A DNA stretch of 64,000 bases, taken from JBDWFY01 sp965275915 (GTDB lineage: Bacteria; Pseudomonadota; Alphaproteobacteria; Rhizobiales; Stappiaceae). A program made the position numbers and the translations under genes. The notes under the pieces are model-generated. The model was not told the origin of the DNA. It saw only the letters and a list, made by a program, of their open reading frames with translations, and ran no database searches. The stretch is taken from NCBI GenBank assembly GCA_965275915.1, contig CBDHYI010000008.1, forward strand, positions 806,001 to 870,000, read 5' to 3'. Positions 32,440-40,973 of this stretch are shown piece by piece (the stretch's first letter is position 1; each line of letters starts with the position of its first letter).

Positions 32440-33267
32440 ATGAACGATACTTTCTTGCGGCAGTTCTGGCACTATTCGGCGCTGATTATTCTGGCGATAC
32501 TCGCTCTTGGGCCGATCTGGGTGATGATCGCGACATCCTTCAAGGATGATGTTCTTGTTCAGGATGGAAAACCGCTTTGGTTCTTCTTTACGCCGACGCT
32601 TGAGAATTACGGATATATCGTTACCCGCGGCAGATTCGACCGCTATCTGACCAACTCGCTGATTGTTGGCACTACCTCGACCCTCATCACGCTGCTGCTT
32701 GGCGGTTTCTGCGCTTACGCGCTGGCGCGCACCGACTTTCGCGGTCGCAACCTCATGGCCAATTCGACCTTGCTGGTGCGCATGGTGCCGCCGGCCGTTC
32801 TCGCGGTGCCGGCCTTCGCGTTCGTGACCCTGTCAGGCGTTACGAGTGACCTCGCTGTCCTGACCTTTTTCTATACGGCGCTCAATCTGCCGTTTGCGAT
32901 TTGGCTGTTGTTCGGCTTCTACAAACAAATACCTGTTGAATTGGAAGAGGCCGCGATCGTGGACGGCGCGACACCGCTGCAGGTTTTCTTTCGGGTTCTT
33001 CTGCCGCTCATGAAGTCCGGCTACGCGGTTGCTGCCATCTTCACGTTCCGTATTGCCTGGAACGAATTCATTCTGGCCCTTCTGCTAACTGGTCGGACCA
33101 CGCGGACGCTGCCGGTGGGGGCAGCCGGCTTTATCACCGATACAGGCGTTGAGTGGGGGCGGATCATGGCGATGGGAACACTGATCGTCATTCCACCGCT
33201 TTTGTTCACCTTCTTCGCGGCGCGCCAGATCATCGCCGGGATGACAGCCGGCGCTGTCAAAGGCTGA
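32440..33267 (+). CDS. Sugar ABC transporter permease (UgpE/MalG type)
   Basis: A 275-residue permease, partner of the preceding one. It has six helices, beginning with FWHYSALIILAILALGPIWV, and the EAA loop VELEEAAIVDGATPLQVFFR (about residues 167-186) near the C-terminal end as usual for MalG-type subunits. Typical conserved text includes TNSLIVGTTSTLITLLLGG and LARTDFRGRN. Its stop TGA shares one base with the ATG of the b561 gene, so the two are coupled. Confidence 0.94.
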   Translation: MNDTFLRQFWHYSALIILAILALGPIWVMIATSFKDDVLVQDGKPLWFFFTPTLENYGYIVTRGRFDRYLTNSLIVGTTSTLITLLLGGFCAYALARTDFRGRNLMANSTLLVRMVPPAVLAVPAFAFVTLSGVTSDLAVLTFFYTALNLPFAIWLLFGFYKQIPVELEEAAIVDGATPLQVFFRVLLPLMKSGYAVAAIFTFRIAWNEFILALLLTGRTTRTLPVGAAGFITDTGVEWGRIMAMGTLIVIPPLLFTFFAARQIIAGMTAGAVKG

Positions 33268-33941
33268 TGGAAGAGTGGCTGCTCGCGTCGATCGATCCGA
33301 ATCGGGACCACTACATTGATGGACTGATATCCTGGCACAGCCGGTTGATGGTGCTGGCCTGGGGTATACTGATCCCTGCAGGTGCCTTGATTGCCCGTTG
33401 TTTTAAAGTCCTGCCGGGTCAGGATTGGCCAAACGAACTGGATAACAAATTCTGGTGGCGGTCCCATCTTGTCCTTCAGATCTCCGGTGGTTTTCTGATG
33501 ATCGGCGGCCTGTTTCTGGCGCTTGTGTCGCAGGACGGTTATGTGGCGAGCTGGTTTCATCGTGCCGCAGGGTGGGCAATTATCATTCTTGTCGCCATAC
33601 AGTTCCTGTCCGGGTGGCTGCGCGGAACCAAAGGCGGTCCGACCGAACCGGCGCCTGACGGCAGTTTCTCCGGTGATCACTACGACATGACGCTAAGGCG
33701 GCTTATTTTTGAGAGAGTTCACAAAACGTTGGGATACGTCCTGATTTTCGTGGGGGCCGCCGCTATCCTTGCCGGTTTGTGGGTTGTCAATGCGCCGGTC
33801 TGGATGTGGTTGGCGCTTGCCGCTTATTGGGCCGGTCTGATTGTGTTGGCCGTGACATGGCAGGCAAGGGGCAGGACAATCGGTACCTATCAGGCCATCT
33901 GGGGCCCGGATGAGATCCATCCCGGAAACAGGCGCAAGTGA
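33267..33941 (+). CDS. Cytochrome b561-like membrane protein
   Basis: A 224-residue membrane protein of the eukaryotic-type cytochrome b561/ferric reductase transmembrane fold. Four to five helices carry the histidine pattern expected for haem binding: SWHSRLMVLAWG (about residue 24), RSHLVLQISGGF (about 67), WFHRAAGWAIII (about 95) and VHKTLGYVLIF (about 150). A long loop follows with TKGGPTEPAPDGSFSGDHYD. Its start overlaps the permease stop by one base, so it is expressed with the importer, and the C-terminal cytoplasmic tail is short and basic. Electron transfer across the membrane is the expected role; why it is tied to sugar uptake is open. Confidence 0.8.
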   Translation: MEEWLLASIDPNRDHYIDGLISWHSRLMVLAWGILIPAGALIARCFKVLPGQDWPNELDNKFWWRSHLVLQISGGFLMIGGLFLALVSQDGYVASWFHRAAGWAIIILVAIQFLSGWLRGTKGGPTEPAPDGSFSGDHYDMTLRRLIFERVHKTLGYVLIFVGAAAILAGLWVVNAPVWMWLALAAYWAGLIVLAVTWQARGRTIGTYQAIWGPDEIHPGNRRK

Positions 33942-34036
33942 GTCCTGTCAGGCTGGTCGATCTGCCCACTTTAACTGGTTGCGCTGTGTGATAAGGGTAG
34001 TGCCATCTGTCGGTCCGAGCCAGGGTGAGGGTGCCT

Positions 34037-34687
34037 GTGTCTGCTTCTGCTGAATTGAAATCGCTCAATGAAGAAACCTGGTCTCAAGCGGCAACGCACG
34101 CATTCTGCCGGGAACTCGCGACGGGAACTCTGCCGCAGGATAAGATGGCCCGTTATCTCATTCAGGACTACACCTTTATCGACGCCTTTGTGCGGTTGGC
34201 GGCCTCAGCCATCTCGCATGCGCCGACCTTGGCCGACTCGGTGCCGCTGGCGCAATTTCTTGCGGTAATCACGGGGCCGGAAAACACTTATTTTCAGCGT
34301 TCCTTCGAAGCGCTGGGCGTTGAAGACAATGACTGGCGCGATCCGGAATTGTGGCCCGTTACGGCTGACTTTCAGCGCGTGATGCAGGAAACGGCCCGAT
34401 CGGGCTCTTATGAAAAGATGATTGCCGTTCTGATTGTCGCCGAGTGGATTTACCTAAGCTGGGCGACGCCGTTCAATCCGCCAAAGCCGGACTTGCCGTT
34501 TTACTTTTCTGAATGGATTACTCTGCATGCGGGGCCGGATTTTGAGGAGGTTGTCGCCTACCTGCGCGGGCAGCTCGATGCGCTCTGGCCGGACCTTTCT
34601 TCTGAACGGCGGGAAGAAGTGCGGACCCTGTTTCGGGACGTGGTGCAATTGGAGAAACGCTTCTTCGACGCATCCTATGCTGATTGA
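34037..34687 (+). CDS. tenA: TenA family thiamin-salvage protein (TenA_E-like)
   Basis: A 216-residue all-helical TenA/thiaminase II family protein. The GTG at 34037 is preferred because GAGG lies 6 bases upstream; GTG 34031 or 34025 would add two to four residues. Family blocks are AFCRELATGTLPQDKMARYL, QDYTFIDAFVRLAA, GPENTYFQRSFEALG and the active-site helix MIAVLIVAEWIYLSWATPF. The classical TenA_C catalytic cysteine (LPCYWLY-type) is absent and a glutamate stands in this helix, as in the TenA_E subfamily that acts on aminopyrimidine intermediates. No TPP riboswitch is visible upstream. Confidence 0.88.
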   Translation: MSASAELKSLNEETWSQAATHAFCRELATGTLPQDKMARYLIQDYTFIDAFVRLAASAISHAPTLADSVPLAQFLAVITGPENTYFQRSFEALGVEDNDWRDPELWPVTADFQRVMQETARSGSYEKMIAVLIVAEWIYLSWATPFNPPKPDLPFYFSEWITLHAGPDFEEVVAYLRGQLDALWPDLSSERREEVRTLFRDVVQLEKRFFDASYAD

Positions 34688-34730
34688 GTGAAGACACCGC
34701 TCCGTTGTCTTTTGCTCTTGAAAGGCAGGT

Positions 34731-35579
34731 TCATTTCTTCACCCGGGTCCGGCTTTCGATTGCTGCGGTGAGCGCGCGTTTCAGATCGTCCTTCAGTGGA
34801 GCCGATTGATCCAGCACATGGCTGGTCTTCAGGAAGTCCAGAACCCGAAAATCTTCGACATTGGGGCGCAGCAAGATGTCGACACGGTGGCTTTCCGCTT
34901 TCGCCCGCACGATAGACTGCTGCATCAATTGGCTCGCAGCATACACAACATCAATTTTCCCCGGTCGCTTGCCCGGCGTGCCTCTTGGGCTGCCGGACAC
35001 ATCAATCGCAACGACAATGTCGGCAAGCTCCCCTAGATTGTCGAAAGGTGCGGGGTTGGTGGTGCCGCCGTCAATAAAAACCCGGCCGTCAATGATAACG
35101 GGCAGAAAGACCGCGGGCATGGCTGCTGATGCGGCCAGGGTTGGACGCAGGGGGCCATCTGAAAAGAACCGTGCGCTGTTGTCATAATAGTCCGTCGCGA
35201 CCACCCGCAGTGGTATGGCCAATTCCGAAAAGCTGTCGGGAATTGACGGCGGAAGGAATACGTCCAGCACGCGCTCAATATTGATTTCGCCAAGCCGTAG
35301 TCCGCCGTCATCCAGAAACTGACGGACGCTGTCGGGCCTTATTTTGAACAGCCGGCCCAGCAATTGACGCCGATTGCTGAATAATTGATCGACATAGGCA
35401 CGAATGTCGCCGCCGGTCATGCCGGAGGCGTAGCCGGCCCCCATGATCGCCCCGATAGAGGTTCCGGAGATGGCGATGGGTTTAATGCCGAGATCATCCA
35501 GCGCCTCAAGCGCATGAACATGGGCGATGCCGCGCGCACCGCCGGCGCCAAGCGCGATCGCAACCGTTGGATCGGTCAT
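34731..35579 (-). CDS. Patatin-like phospholipase (RssA type)
   Basis: A 282-residue soluble patatin-like serine hydrolase. The start is ATG 35579 (MTDPTVAIALGAGGARGIAHVHAL); the longer upstream frame is basic and non-family. It has the oxyanion loop GAGGARG (about residue 10), the nucleophile elbow GTSIGAIMG (about 39) and the Asp of GRVFIDGGTTNPAP (about 170). This compact size and order match the RssA/NTE-like bacterial subgroup, which hydrolyses lysophospholipids or fatty acyl esters. No signal peptide is evident. It is divergent from the cold shock gene. Confidence 0.9.
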   Translation of the reverse strand: MTDPTVAIALGAGGARGIAHVHALEALDDLGIKPIAISGTSIGAIMGAGYASGMTGGDIRAYVDQLFSNRRQLLGRLFKIRPDSVRQFLDDGGLRLGEINIERVLDVFLPPSIPDSFSELAIPLRVVATDYYDNSARFFSDGPLRPTLAASAAMPAVFLPVIIDGRVFIDGGTTNPAPFDNLGELADIVVAIDVSGSPRGTPGKRPGKIDVVYAASQLMQQSIVRAKAESHRVDILLRPNVEDFRVLDFLKTSHVLDQSAPLKDDLKRALTAAIESRTRVKK

Positions 35580-35923
35580 AATGAATTTCTGATGAAAGTT
35601 CGGTCGGTGACGCGCATGGTGTCCTCTCGGTTTTGGCTCGGGCCGGCGATCTTTTGCTGAACAGAGTGACAAAGACACCCGCCTATATGGGGACGTGCGT
35701 CCGGCCTGCACCCGGCGGCCGGTTTGAAAAAACTGTTTTTGTTGAGAAATCCATTCGGAAGCTGTTGAAGTTCTCGCGTTCCCCCATTAAATACCTGTCA
35801 TCGATCTTTGTCGAAAAACTGGCCTGTTTCGCTTCGTTTAACACGATCGCACTCGTATCAGTCTTTTCAAAATCGACCCTGTTAAATCTGCCGCAAATGA
35901 TGTGGCGAGCGAAAGGCACTACA
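35580..35923. other. Divergent region with long leader of cold shock gene
   Basis: These 344 bases separate the patatin and cold shock genes. The right half is AT-rich and is likely the long 5' leader common in cspA-type genes. No separate gene is supported; the frame running from 35633 into the cold shock gene lacks a ribosome binding site. Confidence 0.4.
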
Positions 35924-36133
35924 ATGATTAAAGGCACCGTAAAATTTTACAATGAGCAGAAGGGTTACGGTTTCATTCAGCCCGAGGATGGATCCAAAGA
36001 CGTTTTCGTGCATGCGACCGCGCTTGAGCGTTGCGGTATGAACAGCCTCCGTGAAGGCCAGGTCGTGATGTTTGAAACGGCCGTTGACGAGCGCAGTGGT
36101 AAGCCCGCGGTCAGCACGATTGAAAGTGCCTGA
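35924..36133 (+). CDS. Cold shock protein (CspA family)
   Basis: A 69-residue single cold-shock domain, the standard length. The RNA-binding motifs are RNP1 KGYGFIQPE (about residues 13-21) and RNP2 DVFVHATAL (about 26-34), with KGTVKFYNEQ at the start. It binds single-stranded RNA and keeps transcripts open in the cold. ATG 35924 follows AAAGG. A hairpin at 36142-36168 ends the transcript. Confidence 0.95.
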   Translation: MIKGTVKFYNEQKGYGFIQPEDGSKDVFVHATALERCGMNSLREGQVVMFETAVDERSGKPAVSTIESA

Positions 36134-36141
36134 TTGCTTTC

Positions 36142-36168
36142 GCGCGACGCGGATCTGCCGCGGCGCGC
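36142..36168 (+). terminator. GC-rich hairpin after cold shock gene
   Basis: GCGCGACGCGG (36142-36152) pairs with CCGCGGCGCGC (36158-36168) with one mismatch, giving a very stable stem with a 5-base loop. It lies 8 bases after the stop codon. The T-tract is poor, so it may rely on stability or Rho. Confidence 0.6.
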
Positions 36169-36231
36169 ACACTTCTCAAACCGTCGGTATTCTTTGCACC
36201 GCTCCCAATCAGGCGCGCGGGAGCGTGTGAT

Positions 36232-36963
36232 TTATTGACCGGCGGAGTAGGCCCGGGCGTCTTGCAACAGTGATGAGATGTCTCGGTCTTCAATTCCCAG
36301 CGCCCGCAGATTTCGAACCAGCGTTTCCAGATAGTCCAAACTGGTGCCTAATATACCGGCGCCGGTTGCGATGTATTTTACCTGTTGCTCGCGGTCCAGA
36401 TCAGGGCAGATGCGCTCCGAATCGTGATTGGCAATGAACGCAAGCGCGTCGATGATCCCGATTGCCGTTGTAACCTTGATAAAACGCGGTTTATAGGAAC
36501 TGATCAGCATCTCGCGCCGCCAGATAACCCGCGTCTCTTCAGCTATCTCGTCTCTTGAAATATGAAATATCAAGCCGTCACAGCCCGACCCCTCATCCAG
36601 CGCGGCCATGAGCCCCGGAGCGTTGCGGGATCCTCGTCCACCCAACATATCAAGCAGACAGAAACGGCGCGTATAACTGTCCGTGTGCGCGTGGCGGACA
36701 TCGTTGAATTTGAACCCGGGATCCCACATCAGAGAGCCGTAGGCAAAGACCCAGAGGTCACGGCTCTGATGGCCAGCGAGAAACTCGTGTCTTGACCGTT
36801 CAATTTCCTCATCGCTTTTTCGCCAGTTTTCCGGTGCGCCGCGGGCGATCATTTCTTTGTCGAAATCGGACGGATTGAAGGTGCGAAAAAACGATTTTTC
36901 CGGATCAATAATCTTGTCGCGCAATTCCGGATGGTGCGCAAAAGGATCGTTCGACGCGGACAA
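36232..36963 (-). CDS. ChaC-type gamma-glutamylcyclotransferase
   Basis: A 243-residue protein of the ChaC family, which splits glutathione to 5-oxoproline and Cys-Gly in eukaryotes and is a glutathione-degrading enzyme in bacteria. TTG 36963 is chosen because AAGGA lies 6 bases upstream on the minus strand; a TTG at 37026 would add 21 residues with no such site. The substrate loop is VFAYGSLMWDPGF (about residues 72-84) and the catalytic glutamate is expected in the EETRVIWRREML helix (about 145-156). Further family text is RFCLLDMLGGRGS and KPRFIKVTTAIG. It is followed divergently by repeats of a non-coding kind only. Confidence 0.88.
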   Translation of the reverse strand: MSASNDPFAHHPELRDKIIDPEKSFFRTFNPSDFDKEMIARGAPENWRKSDEEIERSRHEFLAGHQSRDLWVFAYGSLMWDPGFKFNDVRHAHTDSYTRRFCLLDMLGGRGSRNAPGLMAALDEGSGCDGLIFHISRDEIAEETRVIWRREMLISSYKPRFIKVTTAIGIIDALAFIANHDSERICPDLDREQQVKYIATGAGILGTSLDYLETLVRNLRALGIEDRDISSLLQDARAYSAGQ

Positions 36964-37085
36964 TTGAGATTCCTTAAGATGCGGTGTGACCGGAGCCGTT
37001 TCCTTGAAAAACAATCGACCGATCAATAAAGCAATGGAATTTAATTACAAACAAATCTTATCAGGCGCCAACGGCAGTGTTCGTC

Positions 37086-37865
37086 TCAGACGAGAGTGGG
37101 AACCGCAAGACTTTCGGTCGTCACCTGTCCCTGAAACAGGCGCACGAACCGGCTTTCGGGGACCGGTGACCAGTTTTTATGGCAGCCATCAAGAGGCTCC
37201 GACGCAATCGCGCGCCCTCCATTGTCCAGCGTTCCGGACACATAAAGCGTCGGGCTGCGGTTGTCGCAGGAATATCTGAAACTGAAAATCGCATCGCCAT
37301 CGGACAAAACGCATGTCATCCGGTTTGGCTGCGACTTGTCGGTCTGAGTGTTGATGATCATCGAAATTACGCTTTCGCAGGCGGCACGCGGTGCGGTTTC
37401 CAGTCCGTTGGCAAGAAGCAGCAGGAAAAGAAGTTCTGAATCTGTCGTTCCGCGGCGCAAATCATAAAGCGTATCGGGAAGCGTGGCTTCCAGAGAACGG
37501 CGGATGCGCATGAAGTGCGGGATCTGACCGTTATGCATGAACGACCAGTTTTTGTAGGTGAAGGGGTGACAGTTCGCCCGGGACGTCTCGCCGACGGTCG
37601 ATGCGCGGATGTGGGAAAGAAAAAGGGGCGAGCGCACCATCCGGCATATGCTCATCAGGTTGCCGTCCGACCACGCCGGCAGGACATCCCGATAAAGACC
37701 GGGTTCTGATTTGTCGCCGTACCAAGCGATACCGAAGCCGTCGCCATTGACGGCCATTTTCGCTTCAGTTGCGCCGTGGCTTTGCTCAAGCAGCGAATGT
37801 CTGGGTGCAATGATGATATTTTCAAGCGGGATATCAGGCCCGGCATAGGCCGCCAGCCGGCACAT
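37086..37865 (-). CDS. Class II glutamine amidotransferase (YafJ type)
   Basis: A 259-residue N-terminal-nucleophile amidotransferase. After removal of Met the catalytic Cys2 (MCRLAAYAGP) is the nucleophile; NGDGFGIAWYG (about residue 39), LSHIRASTVGE (about 83), NCHPFTYKNWSFMHNGQI (about 97-114) and GTTDSELLFLLLL are the family core. YafJ-type proteins are single-domain enzymes; the second substrate is not established, though related EgtC acts in ergothioneine synthesis. It stands upstream of the ChaC gene on the same strand after a 59-base gap, so both may act on glutamyl compounds; that pairing is inference. Confidence 0.93.
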   Translation of the reverse strand: MCRLAAYAGPDIPLENIIIAPRHSLLEQSHGATEAKMAVNGDGFGIAWYGDKSEPGLYRDVLPAWSDGNLMSICRMVRSPLFLSHIRASTVGETSRANCHPFTYKNWSFMHNGQIPHFMRIRRSLEATLPDTLYDLRRGTTDSELLFLLLLANGLETAPRAACESVISMIINTQTDKSQPNRMTCVLSDGDAIFSFRYSCDNRSPTLYVSGTLDNGGRAIASEPLDGCHKNWSPVPESRFVRLFQGQVTTESLAVPTLV

Positions 37866-37877
37866 TTCAGTCGGACC

Positions 37878-38126
37878 TCAGGCTTCGGTTTTACCGCGGT
37901 TTTCAATTCGGTGATAAAGATCGCGGATCATCCGACTTGCGGTGGTTTCAAACAATGCCGGTATAATTGCATGGATGAAGGCTGCCATCGCAGCACCAAA
38001 CAGTGTTGCTGCGAATGTGGCTGCAAAGGCCATATGTTCCAGATAGGTTTCACCGACACTGGCCGGATGCTCTTTAAACAGTCTCTGAAAAACGTTTCTT
38101 TTTGCGGTTTGCGATGTCGTATCCAT
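37878..38126 (-). CDS. DUF6356 small membrane protein
   Basis: An 82-residue protein with the pattern FKEHPASVGETYLEHMAFAA (about residues 17-36) followed by one hydrophobic helix AATLFGAAMAAFIHAIIPALF and the basic tail IRDLYHRIENRGKTEA. This block (EHPxSVGExYxEH) is the signature of the DUF6356 family common in Alpha- and Gammaproteobacteria; members are uncharacterised. It is 12 bases from the YafJ-type gene and probably shares its transcript. Confidence 0.82.
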   Translation of the reverse strand: MDTTSQTAKRNVFQRLFKEHPASVGETYLEHMAFAATFAATLFGAAMAAFIHAIIPALFETTASRMIRDLYHRIENRGKTEA

Positions 38127-38226
38127 GCCACATCCCCCTCAGGTTTCATCCAGATTATCGCGGGGGCGGTGAGGAGATGTCCCAAAATTCCTTAAATTGG
38201 AAGCTATTTTGGGATATTGTCCAAGA

Positions 38227-38688
38227 ATGAGTAAAAAAATTGATGGAATAGACCGAAAAATCCTTCGGATTCTGCAAAAGGACGCATCGACCAGCGTGGA
38301 TGTGCTGGCGGAAATGATCAACCTGTCCCGCAATGCCTGCTGGCGCCGTGTGAGGCAGATGGAGGAAAAGGGCATCATCCGCAGCCGGGTGGTGCTGATC
38401 GATCCGGACATGGTGGACCTGGGATTATCAGTGTTCGTCATGATCCGCACCAACGAACATGAGCCCAAATGGCTGGAGAAATTCGATCGCGCGGTTCGTG
38501 ATATGTCCGAAATTGTCGGCGCGCACCGAATGACCGGAGAGCTTGACTATGTGCTGCGAGTGCGTGTGGCGAGTGTCAAGGATTATGACAGGTTTTATCA
38601 GCGGTTGATCAGCCGGGTGCCGATCGCCGATATCTCCGCCAGTTTCGTGATGGATGATATCAAGGACACAACGGAGCTGCCGGTTTAG
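38227..38688 (+). CDS. Lrp/AsnC family transcriptional regulator
   Basis: A 153-residue Lrp-type regulator. The N-terminal winged helix reads IDRKILRILQKDASTSVDVL and LSRNACWRRVRQMEEKGII (about residues 7-47); the C-terminal RAM effector domain includes LSVFVMIRTNEHE and GELDYVLRVRVASVKDYDRF. The ATG 38227 (MSKKIDGIDRK) is preferred over an upstream TTG. It regulates amino-acid-related genes in a ligand-dependent way; the target is not visible, but the divergent DUF6356/YafJ-type/ChaC genes across a 100-base gap are a candidate. Confidence 0.93.
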   Translation: MSKKIDGIDRKILRILQKDASTSVDVLAEMINLSRNACWRRVRQMEEKGIIRSRVVLIDPDMVDLGLSVFVMIRTNEHEPKWLEKFDRAVRDMSEIVGAHRMTGELDYVLRVRVASVKDYDRFYQRLISRVPIADISASFVMDDIKDTTELPV

Positions 38689-38998
38689 GGTTTGTCCGTC
38701 TCTTCTATTCGGTATGGGACTTGAAGTGGGCTCCGCAATGCAGCCTGATGATCCGAGCCGCTACACGCCACGGTTATGCACAATACTGTGTCAATTCCGT
38801 TACAGTGCCGCCAGAATGAAAATATCTGTTTACCATTATATAAGAATTTTTATTGATTCCGCTGCGTCAGTTGAGCGTTTAATGATCTGTGGTCGTTGAC
38901 GGACGAAGCTCATTGTTGATACGCACATTAGGCGGCGAATCTGGGGCCAACGCCGCAACCAGGATCCGATGTTGTCGTTGCGGAGTAGGCCCTTAATC
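38689..38998. other. Intergenic region without recognised gene
   Basis: These 310 bases separate the Lrp gene and the autotransporter gene. They turn AT-rich around 38815-38880 and must hold the promoter of the autotransporter. I see no structured RNA. Confidence 0.4.
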
Positions 38999-40846
38999 AT
39001 GCTCAAAATCAATTATCGTTCTCCAATTTCCCGGAGCGTGCTTTTGCTGGCCGGAACGTTCCTGGGCACCCCCGCTGTTCTTGCCGACGACTTCGTGATT
39101 TCGACGCCCGTGACTGTGACAAACGGTGGCAATGCAATTGACGGCAACGACTCGCTGATCATTACTGACACCGGGTCGATTACAGTTGTGGGGGCAAATG
39201 CAGTCCAAACCACAAACAGCAACAACAACGCTATCATCAACAATGGCGCACTCGCTGCGACCAATGGAAATGGCGTAGTCATATTTGAGAACAGTTCGGT
39301 GAATAATACCGGCTCTATTTCAGTTTCAGGTGTTGGGTTTAGAGGCATCGACGCTGCTAACAACAATACTATCAGCAACTCTGGCAGCATCATTGTCACC
39401 AATGGTCAGCACGGTATCGCACTAGGTGACTTAAACACCGTTCTTAACTCCGGTTCGATTGTGACAACGGGCAACATGGCTCATGGAGTTAATGGTGATG
39501 GCGGCAATAATGTGGTTAATACAGGAACAATCAGAGCTTTAGGGACAAACTCAGACGGCATTAATCTAAGAATTAACAGCACTCTAACAAACACTGGAAT
39601 GATAATAAGTGCTCAGGCGAATGCGATTGATCTTCGAGAAACCGGTAATACTTTAAATCTTGGTGCACCATCTTTTATTGGTGGCATAATCAACTTGGGT
39701 ACTCTATCTACCCTAAACATCACAACAGGCTCCTCTCACTCGATCCTCTGGGATTTCTCCACCGGAACAATGGCAGGCGGGGCACCGAATTTCAGCGGGC
39801 CGGTTCCTGTTTTTTACAATTCGACGACGCAGCAGGTCGCGACCTACGATCCGACGGCGTTTCAGGCCTCGACCGACCAGCTCGCCGATGTCACCGGACT
39901 GATATCGAACGCCGTTCGCCAGCGGTTGCAGGATGATGCGGGACCGGGTGTTTCAGTCGCAACGGCAGACTTCGGTGTTGCCGCCGACGATTTCCCGGCT
40001 CCAGGCATTTTGTCCGGTCCTACGGTCTGGCTGGCAGCGCTTGGCGGATACAGCGAATATGACGGCACATCGGCGACGCTGGATTACGATCTGGGCCAAT
40101 GGGGTCTTGCCGGCGGCGTTGACTGGGAGTTCGCCGGCGACAGCAAATTCGGTTTGACGGCCGGGTATCTGGAAACGTCGCTTGAAGCGGACAGCCCCTT
40201 CGCAAATTCATATGATAATGATGCAAATGGTTTTTTCGCCGGCCTTTACGGCCGCAAGCGTTTCAATGCTCATTTTATCGATGTCGCGCTGACAGGTGGT
40301 GGCCTTTTTCACAACGACGAGCGCCTTGTAAACAACAATCTGGCCGTGGCGGGTGTCTCGCAGGCCGAGGCGGATTATAACAGCTGGTGGATCAATCCTG
40401 AAATTTCGGTGGGAACGGATTTCGATACAGCCTATGGATGGACACTGACTCCCACAGCGCGTCTGCGATATGCCGCACAGTGGATTGACGGCTATACCGA
40501 GACGGGCGCCGGGGCGGGCAACGCGGTGGTTGACTCCCGCAACATCGGTGTCGGTGAAGCCAATCTGGAACTGGCTGCGCGAAAACAGGTTGGCGTGCAT
40601 ACATTCACCGGTCGTCTCGGTTATCTCTACAGAACCTCCCTCGGCGATGACAGCGCCAATGTCACCATCATTGGACAAACCGCGGCCGTGCCGTTTTTCG
40701 ACGAGGATCGGCATGCCGGTTACGCGGGCATGGATGCCAACTTCCAATTGACTGACCGCGCCACTTTCGGAGTTGGCGCCCAACTCGCCGTGGGTGATGA
40801 TTTCTTCGGGACACAGGGTAACGCGCGCCTGGCAATCAAGTTTTAG
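38999..40846 (+). CDS. Autotransporter with repeat-rich passenger and C-terminal barrel
   Basis: A 615-residue type V secreted protein. The signal peptide runs to about residue 30 (LLAGTFLGTPAVLA). Residues 31-250 are a beta-helical passenger of short repeats such as NAIDGNDSLIITDTGSI, NNTISNSGSIIVTNGQHGIA and NTVLNSGSIVTTGN; the codons there are unusually AT-rich compared with neighbours. The C-terminal part from about 350 is an autotransporter barrel (AALGGYSEYDG, RLGYLYRTSLGDDS) ending in ARLAIKF with an aromatic last residue. The passenger is short for the family. It is a likely surface adhesin. A related protein is encoded at 58077-60422. Confidence 0.88.
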   Translation: MLKINYRSPISRSVLLLAGTFLGTPAVLADDFVISTPVTVTNGGNAIDGNDSLIITDTGSITVVGANAVQTTNSNNNAIINNGALAATNGNGVVIFENSSVNNTGSISVSGVGFRGIDAANNNTISNSGSIIVTNGQHGIALGDLNTVLNSGSIVTTGNMAHGVNGDGGNNVVNTGTIRALGTNSDGINLRINSTLTNTGMIISAQANAIDLRETGNTLNLGAPSFIGGIINLGTLSTLNITTGSSHSILWDFSTGTMAGGAPNFSGPVPVFYNSTTQQVATYDPTAFQASTDQLADVTGLISNAVRQRLQDDAGPGVSVATADFGVAADDFPAPGILSGPTVWLAALGGYSEYDGTSATLDYDLGQWGLAGGVDWEFAGDSKFGLTAGYLETSLEADSPFANSYDNDANGFFAGLYGRKRFNAHFIDVALTGGGLFHNDERLVNNNLAVAGVSQAEADYNSWWINPEISVGTDFDTAYGWTLTPTARLRYAAQWIDGYTETGAGAGNAVVDSRNIGVGEANLELAARKQVGVHTFTGRLGYLYRTSLGDDSANVTIIGQTAAVPFFDEDRHAGYAGMDANFQLTDRATFGVGAQLAVGDDFFGTQGNARLAIKF

Positions 40847-40973
40847 GCACCGGCGAACCACGCCGGCCCTGCTGATGGGCTGATCGGCCGGGCAGGCTTT
40901 GCGCTCCTGCAATAATGTCTGCTGCGCAATAATATTCATTGTCAGGCGCTTCAGCTTCCGACAAAAGGAATAT

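Noticed and set aside
33942..34036. TPP riboswitch before tenA
   Set aside because: The 95-base gap is too short and lacks the conserved CTGAGA and ACC..GAACCTGA elements.
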